Below the pieces are notes generated by a model. The model ran no database searches and was not told the DNA's origin. It saw nothing but the letters and a program-made list of their open reading frames with translations. The translations under genes and the position numbers were made by a program. DNA of 64,000 bases, from positions 185,272-249,271 of the forward strand of contig CANLZL010000004.1 in the NCBI GenBank assembly GCA_947495575.1. The letters run 5' to 3'. The stretch is from an uncultured Nioella sp. (GTDB lineage Bacteria; Pseudomonadota; Alphaproteobacteria; Rhodobacterales; Rhodobacteraceae). Of this stretch, positions 54,327 through 62,983 are shown piece by piece; the stretch's first letter is position 1; each line of letters begins with the position of its first letter.

Positions 54327-54721
54327 TAAAATGGCTCCATTTCTATTTTTGTTGTTGAGGAACTGTTACGCCAGAAAGACCCGCCGCTCACTCGATAGAA
54401 TCCGACCATGCGCAAGGCAGGCTGAAAGTGCCGCGCGTGGACGCTCTGAAAAGCTTCGGCATGGTCGATAAAGCCGCGCTGATCGCCGACGCGTTTGACG
54501 ATCTGGGCGGATAGATCACAAATTGGATTTAACCATTCGGGTGGTAGCATCGCGAAGTAATACTTCGTCCAAGCCTCTGTCGTATTGCGGTGACCGTCTT
54601 TGTTTTTTGAGGGTGGGTCGGGGCGTGTCAGATATTCTTCATACAGAAAGTTGGTTTCGTCGCTATACCCCGCAGCGAAAAGGTCGAAATTGGCAAATAT
54701 TTCTGGTGGTTCAAGTTGCAT
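54326..54721 (-). CDS. Unknown 131-residue element protein
   Basis: Not recognised. It begins MQLEPPEIFANFDLFAAGYS, with HRNTTEAWTKYYFAMLPPEW in the middle. One-base overlaps with both neighbours show a single transcript. Confidence 0.6.
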   Translation of the reverse strand: MQLEPPEIFANFDLFAAGYSDETNFLYEEYLTRPDPPSKNKDGHRNTTEAWTKYYFAMLPPEWLNPICDLSAQIVKRVGDQRGFIDHAEAFQSVHARHFQPALRMVGFYRVSGGSFWRNSSSTTKIEMEPF

Positions 54722-55056
54722 TAAAGGTCACCGGGGGTAATTTTGTTTCGACCGCCATTCGTCCAGAGGTGAGGACGAATGCGCTGATACTTGGCAATGG
54801 TGAGGGCATTTTCGACATCGTTAATGCTGTAATCAGCGCCGACAAAATCGGTCGGGTTGATCGCGCCGTCTGCACTTTCAAATGCGTCTGCTAGCTGGAA
54901 TATTGGCCAGCTATCCAGCGGATCGGCGAAGCTAAAAATATAGGCTTGAGCATGCAAGCTTTTCTCAACGACCGTCGCCGTTTCTTCGTCGTAGTTTTTC
55001 AGTCCGTAGGCGCGTAGAAGCGCCAGAAACGCTTCGGATTTTTGGTGAAGTTGCAT
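54721..55056 (-). CDS. Unknown 111-residue element protein
   Basis: Not recognised. It begins MQLHQKSEAFLALLRAYGLK and has FADPLDSWPIFQLADAFESA in the middle. First of the run of three coupled small genes; it follows the terminase-like gene by 104 bases. Confidence 0.6.
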   Translation of the reverse strand: MQLHQKSEAFLALLRAYGLKNYDEETATVVEKSLHAQAYIFSFADPLDSWPIFQLADAFESADGAINPTDFVGADYSINDVENALTIAKYQRIRPHLWTNGGRNKITPGDL

Positions 55057-55160
55057 TGTTGTTTCTCATATTTTTCCTTGAATGCGGCAAATGTCGGGGG
55101 ACGTCTTAGCGATGCCGCTTGCGCTAAGACGGTCGGGTAGTTTTGGGCAGGGCAGGGGCG

Positions 55161-56084
55161 TCAGGCGATTAGGCCGTTACATTCGGAGCAACGGGTAGGC
55201 TCAGGCGCATCGCCGAATACGCTTTTGATAGCCGCTAACGCGGCCTTCAACGTTTCACCACCACAAAGGTTGCGCTGTCTAGGCGGGCTAATATCTTCCG
55301 ATTCGGCGTATTCTTTCGTCAGGCGTAACACCGTCGCAGAGAAATTTTCGCTTTCCGTTTTTATGACATTTACGAGCGGTTGTAGTTCCTCATGATTCTT
55401 CTCAATCCGACGCTTGAAGCCACAAATAGCGTTATAGCTTTGCACTAATATTGCATGATGCCGCGCCAAGTTCTTTTGCCGTTGTGGCGACAGTTTCGGG
55501 CTGGATGTCGGAACCAAGTTGCCTTCACTGTCGCTACAGGTGCAGGCTGTCAAAAAGGCTAGAATCTTTTCATGCGGCGGGCGTTTGGCCTGAGCTTCAT
55601 CAATGACATTTTCTAGCTGTTCGTTCGCGATCACGAGCTTGCGCGACGTTGTCCGAACCGCTGCACTTTCCTTCGCCATACCGCCTTTGGAAAGCATCTC
55701 CGCTAGTTCGGCGAGGAAATTGGTGATTGTGTCCAACGCTGCCACAAAGCTTGAGCGATTAGTACCAAGGTCAATGTTTTCGACGTCAAAATGAGCGAAG
55801 AGCGCGTCGGAAGGTTCGTTTGAAGCCTGCGCCGCTTCGTCTGCAAACCGCTCGCCAACTGCGCGCATTCTTCGGCGAAGAAATTCTATGCGCGCCGCGA
55901 TTTCAGGACGCTTTTTCCAGCGCGTGGCGATTGAGTAGCCAGTCTTAACGCCCGGATTCACTTCTTCATAGATGCGCTTCATATTTCGACCGCCGTGTTT
56001 AACAAAGGCAATCGCAAACTTTTCGTGATTGCCGTTGGTTAACGGCAAAGCTGGGTCCAGAATCTCTTTCTTTCGCCGTGTCAT
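55161..56084 (-). CDS. Terminase small-subunit-like protein
   Basis: A 307-residue protein. The first 75 residues look like a terminase small-subunit helix-turn-helix: NGNHEKFAIAFVKHGGRNMK, then a GYSIATRWKKRPEIAARIEF stretch like the A..S..L..P.V..RI motif of Terminase_2. The remainder (helical, with CTCSDSEGN and a C-terminal CSECNGLIA zinc-ribbon-like end) is not recognised and makes the protein longer than most TerS. In satellites a private TerS redirects packaging of helper capsids. The call rests on the N-terminal pattern only; a general DNA-binding protein is the alternative. Confidence 0.5.
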   Translation of the reverse strand: MTRRKKEILDPALPLTNGNHEKFAIAFVKHGGRNMKRIYEEVNPGVKTGYSIATRWKKRPEIAARIEFLRRRMRAVGERFADEAAQASNEPSDALFAHFDVENIDLGTNRSSFVAALDTITNFLAELAEMLSKGGMAKESAAVRTTSRKLVIANEQLENVIDEAQAKRPPHEKILAFLTACTCSDSEGNLVPTSSPKLSPQRQKNLARHHAILVQSYNAICGFKRRIEKNHEELQPLVNVIKTESENFSATVLRLTKEYAESEDISPPRQRNLCGGETLKAALAAIKSVFGDAPEPTRCSECNGLIA

Positions 56085-56254
56085 CGTACAGATTCTGCCA
56101 AATATTCCAGCAAAACATTGCTGCCCACTTGCGCGACGCGAGCAGGCGACATTTCGGCTAATTCGACCTGCATCATTGTAAGAATGTCGCAGAAATGATC
56201 TTTGATCTCGCTGCCGTCGTCGGCGGGCTTTTCTTGTTCCTCCCAGAGTGACAT
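56081..56254 (-). CDS. Small 57-residue element protein
   Basis: A 57-residue acidic helical protein beginning MSLWEEQEKPADDGSEIKDH and ending LLEYLAESVR. Its start overlaps the upstream stop by one base (TAATG) and its stop overlaps the next ATG by 4 bases, so it is embedded in the operon although short. Function unknown. Confidence 0.6.
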   Translation of the reverse strand: MSLWEEQEKPADDGSEIKDHFCDILTMMQVELAEMSPARVAQVGSNVLLEYLAESVR

Positions 56255-56724
56255 TAGGTGCCCCCGCGCCACGAAAGGTCCTCGATTTTTCTGCGAATGT
56301 GTTCGTCGACCGAGGCTTGAAGCGTCCCGTTTCGGTCCATGGTCATTTGCTGTGCTGGCGACAAAGATTCGATGTATTTTTCGGCAAGCTCGCGTTTCAG
56401 CATGGCGTCGGAATGATTCAAGTTGAGTGACGCTAACTCGTCGTTTCGCACCGCCGTTCGCGCCCTCTCCTGCCACCCGGCAGCGTCGGTCGGCGTGCCA
56501 CTGTGGACACCGCAAAGTGCAGCGTTGATATCGGCGTCCAAGATGAGGCAGTTGGTGAGATCATCAACGATCAACGGGTCGAGGCGGTTTCCATAAACCA
56601 TCGCCAATGCCAGCCGAAAATCGCTCTGCAGTTTTTCGAACTTCGCCTTGTGCGCGGCGGGAAGGTGCGTGGTAACGTACCGTGCTCTTTCTTGCCTCGA
56701 GCGGGAGTCTTTTCGATTATCCAT
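56254..56724 (-). CDS. Unknown 156-residue element protein
   Basis: Not recognised. Start chosen at MDNRKDSRSRQERARYVTTH (56724), which overlaps the HTH gene by 8 bases; a frame to 56781 exists but adds sequence shared with that gene. The protein is mostly helical and charged, with VDDLTNCLILDADINAAL in the middle. Confidence 0.6.
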   Translation of the reverse strand: MDNRKDSRSRQERARYVTTHLPAAHKAKFEKLQSDFRLALAMVYGNRLDPLIVDDLTNCLILDADINAALCGVHSGTPTDAAGWQERARTAVRNDELASLNLNHSDAMLKRELAEKYIESLSPAQQMTMDRNGTLQASVDEHIRRKIEDLSWRGGT

Positions 56725-56965
56725 TTTTGATTTTATCCATATTTGCTTGTGAAATTTTGTGCAGTTTTTCGACCTGTTCATCTGAAAGGGGTTGTTCGCA
56801 ATGTGTGAACCGGGCGATTACTTCGCCCACGTTCACGAAAATGCGACTCTTGCCGTCCAAGCGCCGCCGGAAAACGGGTAGGCGAAAGAAGCGATAAAAA
56901 AGTATGCGGTCAACTTGGCGGCGTGTCTTGCCTGTAACCGCAGCGATATCCATGGAAGTGATCAT
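56717..56965 (-). CDS. Small HTH protein, AlpA/Xis-like
   Basis: An 82-residue protein with a MerR/AlpA-like helix-turn-helix at the start: SMDIAAVTGKTRRQVDRILF. Being the first gene inside the tRNA-side att and the start of the leftward operon, it is a natural candidate for an excision factor or an activator of the replication module. The assignment is by position and motif only. Confidence 0.55.
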   Translation of the reverse strand: MITSMDIAAVTGKTRRQVDRILFYRFFRLPVFRRRLDGKSRIFVNVGEVIARFTHCEQPLSDEQVEKLHKISQANMDKIKNG

Positions 56966-57377
56966 AATTTCTCTTGCTGTATAATTTGAAAAATGCTATT
57001 CCAATTGGTGGGTGATTCTGCCCAGTTTCTGTGATCTGGCTGTGATGGAAACATAACCGATCTGCCACCCGCATGTCAAAAATCCGGGTGAAACGGGTCA
57101 TTTTCACCGTCGGTTTCACCTCTCCTGCGAATGAAGAATCTTCGAAGTTGCTTACGCGGACCAATTTTGATCCCCGCTTTCAACGATTCACGCGAATCCT
57201 CGGCGGTTGCTTCTATGATTCCACGGATCGGATTCCTTGAAAACGCTTCAAACAGCCGATCCACAATTCCGGGACCGAAAAAACGTGTTTGCCGAAGGTC
57301 GCCTTGTGGAACAGATTGTGGATCAGTTTTGGATTTCCCCAAAAAAGTCTTTGTTTACAAGGATTTAGGGGAAAAGC
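56966..57377. promoter_or_regulatory. Leader region of the satellite operon
   Basis: About 410 bases between the HTH gene and att. It contains GGTGAAAC (57087-57094) and its complement GTTTCACC (57113-57120) with TTTTCACC between them, an operator-like set, and the 19-bp arm repeat at 57304-57322. A minus-strand frame at 57076-57342 reads 88 residues from a TTG but has no ribosome site and would cover these sites, so it is not called. Confidence 0.45.
57304..57322 (+). repeat. 19-bp arm repeat, tRNA side
   Basis: TTGTGGAACAGATTGTGGA, identical and same orientation as 35165-35183, here 55 bases inside the right att copy. In the excised circle the two copies would flank the att core, as arm-type sites do in attP. 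Confidence 0.65.
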
Positions 57378-57397
57378 TGGTAGCCCGTAGGGGAATC
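57378..57397. repeat. Right attachment site (att core in tRNA-Glu)
   Basis: The 20-bp core TGGTAGCCCGTAGGGGAATC, forming the acceptor 3' strand, CCA and part of the T-arm of tRNA-Glu. Insertion here leaves the tRNA intact. Confidence 0.92.
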
Positions 57398-57452
57398 GAA
57401 CCCCTCTTTCCAGGTTGAAAACCTGGCGTCCTAACCGATAGACGAACGGGCC
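57378..57452 (-). tRNA. tRNA-Glu (anticodon TTC)
   Basis: A 75-base cloverleaf on the minus strand with encoded CCA: acceptor GGCCCGT pairs with ACGGGCT, the anticodon arm CCAGG-TTTTCAA-CCTGG gives TTC, and the T-arm loop GTTCGAT is standard. Its 3' end is the integration site of the element. Confidence 0.97.
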
Positions 57453-57552
57453 ATGCTTGGCGTGAGGCGGGTTCTAAGAAAAGCGGCGGGGGCGCGCAAG
57501 GGGAAAAGTGACGGGCGGCGTAGATTTTTTCAAATGGGCGAAGCGCCTTGAA

Positions 57553-57580
57553 AACTGACATCTGTGTCAGTTTTTTTTGA
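57553..57580. terminator. Terminator between recJ and tRNA-Glu
   Basis: AACTGACA-TCTG-TGTCAGTT followed by a T-run on the plus strand; on the minus strand the stem is followed by TTTTC, so it can end recJ transcription. Another dyad, GACACTTGTGTC, lies right next to it (57579-57590). Confidence 0.75.
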
Positions 57581-57686
57581 CACTTGTGTCGAAGCCGGTT
57601 CACCTCTGTAAACAAGGCATAAACGCCGCTAGAGCGGCACCGCGTCACCCGTCCGCATCAAATCAGGCATTGCTTACCTCCAACTT

Positions 57687-59432
57687 TCAATCAGCAGGCG
57701 CGGCATCTTCAAGGCGCAGCTGGACCGATTGACGACTCTGCCAATGATTCACTTCTATTCGCCCGGCCAGATGGAACGGGCGACCGTTATGCGATTCCAG
57801 CGCTTGGGCCAGCCCATTGGCGCGGGCATTGAAGGCGATGGCGTCAAGCGTTACCGGGCCGCCATCCGAGAAACTCAGTTTCAGGTGGCCGTCGCCCACG
57901 GGTTTGGTGAAGCGAATGCTTTGTGCCGGAAAGACAAATCGCGGGGCCGGGGCGGATGCACCGAACGGGCCCGCGGTCTCCAGCTGCTCGATCAAGTCCA
58001 CTGTGGCGCCGCCGGGCATCAAGACGCCTTCGAGGCGCAGATCGGCAGGGCCAGCGTCACCAGCCCCTTGGCGGGCCAGCAGGTCAGACAGGCGTGCCAT
58101 GGCAGGGTCCAGTTGATCACGTGTCAGGCTGAGGCCAGCGGCCATTTTATGCCCCCCGCCTTTTTCGATCAGCCCCTCGGCGGCCAGTTTTTGGATGGAG
58201 GCCCCAAGATCCACCCCGGCGATAGAACGGCCCGAGCCCTTACCGTCGTTTCCATCAAATCCGATGACGATCGCAGGGCGGTTGGTGGCATCCTTGAGGC
58301 GCGAGGCGACAATGCCAACCACGCCGGGATGCCAGCCATCTTCGGCGGCCCAGACCAGTGGTGCGTCCAGCCCGCGCGCCTCGGCCTGCGCCAAAGCGGA
58401 TTCGCGCACAGCGCTTTCAATTTCGCGCCGGTCCGTGTTCAGGTCATCAAGCCGCTTGGCCATCTCCATGGCGGTAGTTGGATCGTTTGTCGATAAAAGC
58501 CGTGCGCCCAGATCAGCCTCACCAATACGGCCGCCTGCATTGACGCGTGGACCCAGGACAAAACCCAGGTGATAGCTGGCAGGCGGACGGTCGAGCCTGC
58601 CGACATCCGAGAGAGCGACAAGGCCGGGCCGCGCGCGCCGCGCCATGACTTTCAGCCCCTGACGCACAAAGGCGCGGTTGACGCCGACCAGCGGCGCGAC
58701 ATCGGCCACGGTGGCCAATGCCACCAGATCCAGCATAGCCATCAGATCCGGCCCGTTTTGGTCCTTTTCGCGAAGTTGGCGATTGGCCTCGACCAGCATG
58801 AGAAAGACCACACCGGCGGCGCAGAGATGGCCGCTATCGCCGGTTTCATCTTGTCGGTTCGGGTTCACGACGGCTACGCAGTCCGGCAGGTCGACCCCGC
58901 CAAGGTGGTGGTCAAGCACGATGACATCGGCGCCTTTGGCGGCGGCAATCGGGCCATGCGACAGGGTTCCGCAATCAACACAGATGATCAGATCATGGTC
59001 GCGGGCAAGCGCCGCCATGGCCTCGTCATTCGGGCCATATCCCTCATCAATTCGGTCTGGCACATATAGCGTTGAGGTATGGCCCATCTGGCGCAACCAA
59101 TCGATCAAAAGCGCGGCCGAACTGCCGCCATCCACATCGTAATCGGCAAAGATGGCAATGCGCTGGCCCTGTCCCGCCGCGGTCAGAAAACGGGCAGCGG
59201 CGGTTTCCATATCCTTCAAGGATCTCGGATCGGGCAGAAGGTCACGAAGAGCGGGGGCTAGGAAGCTTTTGGCAGCGTCCGGTGCCACACCGCGCCGCGC
59301 CAATACACGCGCCACGGGCGGCGGCAGATCGGCTTGTTGGGTCAACGCCTCGGACAGGCGCTCTTCTTCCAGGGACAAGCCCACCCAACGGCGGCCTGTG
59401 ATCGACGATGATACATTGAGAAAATCAGCCAT
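57687..59432 (-). CDS. recJ: Single-stranded-DNA exonuclease RecJ
   Basis: RecJ, 581 residues, 5'-3' exonuclease in recombination and mismatch repair. DHH-family motifs: IAIFADYDVDGGSSAALLID, ICVDCGT, VIVLDHHLGGVDLP, GPRVNAGGRIGEADLGARLL and the DHHA1 motif GGGHKMAAGLSL. It ends shortly before tRNA-Glu. Confidence 0.94.
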   Translation of the reverse strand: MADFLNVSSSITGRRWVGLSLEEERLSEALTQQADLPPPVARVLARRGVAPDAAKSFLAPALRDLLPDPRSLKDMETAAARFLTAAGQGQRIAIFADYDVDGGSSAALLIDWLRQMGHTSTLYVPDRIDEGYGPNDEAMAALARDHDLIICVDCGTLSHGPIAAAKGADVIVLDHHLGGVDLPDCVAVVNPNRQDETGDSGHLCAAGVVFLMLVEANRQLREKDQNGPDLMAMLDLVALATVADVAPLVGVNRAFVRQGLKVMARRARPGLVALSDVGRLDRPPASYHLGFVLGPRVNAGGRIGEADLGARLLSTNDPTTAMEMAKRLDDLNTDRREIESAVRESALAQAEARGLDAPLVWAAEDGWHPGVVGIVASRLKDATNRPAIVIGFDGNDGKGSGRSIAGVDLGASIQKLAAEGLIEKGGGHKMAAGLSLTRDQLDPAMARLSDLLARQGAGDAGPADLRLEGVLMPGGATVDLIEQLETAGPFGASAPAPRFVFPAQSIRFTKPVGDGHLKLSFSDGGPVTLDAIAFNARANGLAQALESHNGRPFHLAGRIEVNHWQSRQSVQLRLEDAAPAD

Positions 59433-59532
59433 ACAGCCTTATGGCGGCGGATTGGCAGAGGTGCAATCGAGTTGGACGGGCAGAAGAGTCGTCAATTTGC
59501 GACAGGCTTGGTTGTGCGCCATCAAACGGAAA

Positions 59533-59558
59533 CAGGCGCGCCGGGATCGGCGCGCCTG
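59533..59558 (-). terminator. glpX terminator
   Basis: CAGGCGCGCC-GATCCC-GGCGCGCCTG with TTTCC after it on the minus strand, 12 bases past the glpX stop. The 10-bp GC-rich stem is perfect. Confidence 0.8.
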
Positions 59559-59569
59559 AGTGTTTTGAC

Positions 59570-60532
59570 TTATTTGGTTGGGTTACGGTAGATCATCCGC
59601 CGGACCGAACCAGTTTTGGAGCGCATCAGCAACGTTTCTGTTGTGATATAGCCCACCTCGCGCTTGATACCGTTCAGGATCGAGCCGTTGGTGACGCCGG
59701 TTGCCGCAAAGATCACATCCTGTGTCACCATCTCATCGCGTGCATAGATGCGGTCATAGTCGGTGATACCTGCTTTGGCAGCGCGGGCCCGTTCGTCATC
59801 ATTGCGGAAGACCAACTGGCCCCACATTTGCCCGCCCATGCACTTCAACGCGGCTGCGGCCAGGACGCCCTCGGGCGCACCACCTTGGCCCATATACATG
59901 TCGATGCCGGTGGTGGCAGCTTCTGCACAATGCATGACGCCGGCAACATCGCCATCGGTGATCATACGAATGGATGCGCCGGTCGAGCGGACCTCGGCAA
60001 TCATTTCCTGGTGGCGTGGACGCTCAAGAATACAGACCGTGATGTCCTTAGGCTCGCATCCTTTGGCCGTGGCCAGTGCCGAAACGCGAGTGGCAGGTGG
60101 CATGTCGATCGAAACGATATCTTCGGGGTAACCCGGTCCGATCGCCAGTTTTTCCATGTAAGTGTCCGGCGCATGCAGCATGGAGCCGCGCGGACCCATT
60201 GCAATGACTGTCAGCGCGTTGGGCATGTCCTTGGCGGTCAGTGTGGTGCCTTCCAGCGGATCAAGCGCAATATCAACACCCGGGCCAGTGCCAGAGCCGA
60301 CTTCTTCACCGATGAACAGCATCGGCGCCTCGTCGCGCTCACCCTCACCAATGACAACGACGCCTTCAATATCCAACTTATTCAGTTGTTCGCGCATCGC
60401 GTTTACGGCGGCTTGGTCAGCAGCCTTTTCATCGCCGCGTCCGATCCAGTCGGCAGAAGCGATCGCGGCCTGTTCGGCAACGCGCGCAAGGCCGAGGGAG
60501 AGCATGCGGTCATTAAAATCGACTTTGTTCAT
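59570..60532 (-). CDS. glpX: Class II fructose-1,6-bisphosphatase
   Basis: GlpX, 320 residues, gluconeogenic phosphatase. Family motifs: GDEKAADQAAVNAMREQLN, VVIGEGERDEAPMLFIGEEV, DIALDPLEGTTLTAKDMPNA (metal ligands) and GQGGAPEGVLAAAALKCMGG. It lies downstream of hom in the same direction but is separated from it here by a plus-strand methyltransferase. Confidence 0.93.
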   Translation of the reverse strand: MNKVDFNDRMLSLGLARVAEQAAIASADWIGRGDEKAADQAAVNAMREQLNKLDIEGVVVIGEGERDEAPMLFIGEEVGSGTGPGVDIALDPLEGTTLTAKDMPNALTVIAMGPRGSMLHAPDTYMEKLAIGPGYPEDIVSIDMPPATRVSALATAKGCEPKDITVCILERPRHQEMIAEVRSTGASIRMITDGDVAGVMHCAEAATTGIDMYMGQGGAPEGVLAAAALKCMGGQMWGQLVFRNDDERARAAKAGITDYDRIYARDEMVTQDVIFAATGVTNGSILNGIKREVGYITTETLLMRSKTGSVRRMIYRNPTK

Positions 60533-60781
60533 TGGGAAATTGGTCCTTTTGGCGGCTTTGATGCAGGCTTTAGCCCTTTGAAGGGGCAGGGGGCAAGGTC
60601 TGCTTCGTTAATTTCGGTGCGGCCCAGAGAAGCAGCACAAATTACCAGCAGAAACCGAATGGAGGGCCAGCCATCGGGCAAAACGCCCCTGTCCGAGTAT
60701 GGTTGAGTGTCCTATCGGGCTTTCTTTTCTGCAAGGTCCGGCCCTACTCTCGCAGAAATTTGGGGAACTGGAGGGAGCTTC

Positions 60782-61552
60782 ATGTCGCAAGATTATGTGT
60801 CCGTGAATCGAGACATCTGGCAGGAAGATGCCAAAAACTGGATTGAAACGGGCGAACGCCTGTGGGCTGCCCCACGCCCGCAATGGGGAAACTGGGGCAA
60901 TCCAGATGATGAATTGCGGCTGTTGCCTGCGGATATGTCCGGGGCTGACGCCATCGAACTGGGATGCGGAACGGCCTATGTCTCGGGCTGGATGGCGCAG
61001 CGCGGGGCCAAGGTGACGGCGATTGACGTGGCACCGGCACAGTTGAAAACGGCACGCCGGTTATCAGAGCAACACGGCCAAAAAATTACGTTTATCGAAG
61101 GAAATGCCGAAGCAACCGGATTGTCGGATCAGAGCTTTGATTTCGCCATATCCGAATATGGTGCTGCGATTTGGTGCGAGCCGAAACTATGGCTGCAGGA
61201 GGCCTGGCGCATTTTGCGTCCCGGTGGGCGATTGGTGTTTTTGGGCAATCATCCGCTTTCCTTGCTCTGCTCTCCGCTAAACGGGGCACCGTGTGATCAT
61301 CAGTTGCACCGGCCCTACGTGGATATGTGGGGTGCAGACTGGACCGAAGTTGAGTTCGAGCCGAGCGGCATTTGTTTCAACCTGACTATCTCGGGTTGGA
61401 TGGACCTTTTTGACCTGATTGGGTTTTCGGTGGACAGGTATCAGGAGCTTTTCGCGCCAGACTGGGCGCAAGGCATCCGCGCGGCTATTCCTGCCGATTG
61501 GGCAAAGCAATATCCGGTCGAGCAGGTGTGGCACCTGTCAAAACCGGAATAG
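60782..61552 (+). CDS. Class I SAM-dependent methyltransferase
   Basis: A 256-residue methyltransferase (Methyltransf_11-like). Motif I is AIELGCGTAYVSGWMAQRGA; KVTAIDVAP, then SFDFAISEYGA and AWRILRPGGRLVFLG complete the fold. ATG at 60782 with GGAGGGA 6 bases upstream; an upstream ATG at 60707 lacks a ribosome site. The substrate is unknown. It is the only plus-strand gene between hom and recJ. Confidence 0.82.
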   Translation: MSQDYVSVNRDIWQEDAKNWIETGERLWAAPRPQWGNWGNPDDELRLLPADMSGADAIELGCGTAYVSGWMAQRGAKVTAIDVAPAQLKTARRLSEQHGQKITFIEGNAEATGLSDQSFDFAISEYGAAIWCEPKLWLQEAWRILRPGGRLVFLGNHPLSLLCSPLNGAPCDHQLHRPYVDMWGADWTEVEFEPSGICFNLTISGWMDLFDLIGFSVDRYQELFAPDWAQGIRAAIPADWAKQYPVEQVWHLSKPE

Positions 61553-61600
61553 ATTTGACCGTAGCTCACGCGGCGCGTTGCACCGCGTGGACTGGCTTGC

Positions 61601-62887
61601 TCAAAGGTCTTCGATCCGTAGGGCCACGGGCTGTCCGATGACAACATCGGTGGTTGGCAGAGCGTCGACCGCCGCCTTGAGGTTCGGGGCGGCAACTTTA
61701 TGCGTAACAATAAGCACCGGCGCGTCCGTGCCACCATGGCTGCGCTGGCGCATCCGGTCGATGGAAATCCCGCAATCGCTGAGCACGGAGGCCACTTTGG
61801 CCAGAGCGCCGGGTTTATCAGCAAGCGTCAGGCGCAAGTAATAGGGGGCGGCGGCGGCTACTGCGGCACGATTTGCTTTTTCGAGGCCAGCGGCAGCCTG
61901 ACCAAAGGTCGAAAGGCGGAACCCGCGCGCGATGTCCATAACATCACCCATAACAGCGCTGGCAGTGGGGCCTTCGCCCGCACCCGCGCCGCGCATCACG
62001 ATCTGGCCCACAGCATCGCCTTCCAGAACAACCATATTGGTACCGCCTTCTAGCTGTCCAAGGGGGCTGTCGGCGGGCACGAGGCATGGCGTCATTCGCT
62101 GCTCAAGCCCGCGTCCGGTCATCCGGGCCACGCCCAAAAGCTTGATGCGGAAGCCAAGTTCGGCGGCCTGATTGATGTCTTCGATTGTGACCTGACCGAT
62201 ACCTTCCAAGGCCACCCCGTCGAAGTCAACCTGCGTACCAAAGGCGATGGAGGACAACAGCGCCAGCTTGTGACCGGCATCAATGCCGCCCACATCCAGA
62301 TTTGGGTCTGCTTCAAGGTAACCAAGCTGGTTGGCCTCCTCAAACACTTCATCATAGGACAGGCCTGCCGATTGCATCCGAGTCAGGATGTAGTTGCAGG
62401 TGCCGTTCATCACACCCAAAACGCGGCTGACCTGATTGCCTGCTAAGCCTTCGGTCAGTGCTTTCACAACCGGGATGCCCCCGGCAACGGCGGCCTCGAA
62501 CCGGATCACCCGACCAGCCTCTTCGGCGGCTTCTGCAAGGGCCTGACCGTGAATGGCGAGCATTGCCTTATTGGCGGTGACCACGTCCTTGCCAGTGGCA
62601 ATCGCGGCCTCGGTCGCAGCCTTGGCCGGGCCATCTTCGCCGCCCATCAATTCGACAAACACGTCGATGTCATTGCGTTTGGCCATTGCGACGGGATCGT
62701 CTTCCCAGTCGTAACCGGAAATATCGACGCCACGGTCCTTATCTTTGGACCGCGCGGAAACGGCTACGATCTGAACCGGGCGCCCTGTGCGGGCGGCCAA
62801 GAGATTCGCGCGTTGCTGGATGATCTTGATGACCCCCACGCCAACAGTCCCAAGCCCCGCAATTCCAAGGCGCAACGGGTCAGTCAT
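61601..62887 (-). CDS. hom: Homoserine dehydrogenase
   Basis: Hom, 428 residues, NAD(P)H-dependent step of threonine/methionine synthesis. N-terminal GIAGLGTVGVGVIKI Rossmann motif, catalytic region GGIPVVKALTEGLAGNQVSR and VMNGTCNYILTRM, and a C-terminal ACT domain (LTLADKPGALAKVASVLSDC) expected to bind threonine for feedback inhibition. The ATG has GGAGGA upstream. Confidence 0.94.
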   Translation of the reverse strand: MTDPLRLGIAGLGTVGVGVIKIIQQRANLLAARTGRPVQIVAVSARSKDKDRGVDISGYDWEDDPVAMAKRNDIDVFVELMGGEDGPAKAATEAAIATGKDVVTANKAMLAIHGQALAEAAEEAGRVIRFEAAVAGGIPVVKALTEGLAGNQVSRVLGVMNGTCNYILTRMQSAGLSYDEVFEEANQLGYLEADPNLDVGGIDAGHKLALLSSIAFGTQVDFDGVALEGIGQVTIEDINQAAELGFRIKLLGVARMTGRGLEQRMTPCLVPADSPLGQLEGGTNMVVLEGDAVGQIVMRGAGAGEGPTASAVMGDVMDIARGFRLSTFGQAAAGLEKANRAAVAAAAPYYLRLTLADKPGALAKVASVLSDCGISIDRMRQRSHGGTDAPVLIVTHKVAAPNLKAAVDALPTTDVVIGQPVALRIEDL

Positions 62888-62983
62888 ATCAGGGTCCTCC
62901 GGGATGTCGTGTCGTCAGATATCGCTGACCCTGTTAGCGACTTCGCCGGGGCGGTGCAACGCGCCAAGCGCAGCAAGCTGAGC

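Larger units (their letters stand above)
35055..57397. mobile_element. Integrative element in tRNA-Glu, phage-satellite-like
   Basis: About 22.3 kb bounded by the 20-bp direct repeat TGGTAGCCCGTAGGGGAATC at 35055-35074 and 57378-57397; the right copy is the 3' end of the intact tRNA-Glu gene. Content: tyrosine integrase at the left end; on the minus strand a HTH protein, terminase-small-like protein, primase/helicase, iteron array, tail-assembly and tape-measure proteins, serine recombinase; and a cargo zone with an Mrr-type nuclease, an IS3-family element and a trypsin-like protease pair. No capsid, portal, large terminase, lysis or recognisable repressor gene was seen. This mix suggests a satellite that relies on a helper phage; a decayed prophage is the main alternative. 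Base composition is visibly more AT-rich than the flanks. Confidence 0.85.

Noticed and set aside
57076..57342. Minus-strand frame of 88 residues next to att
   Set aside because: Would start at TTG without a ribosome site and covers the operator-like repeats and the arm repeat.
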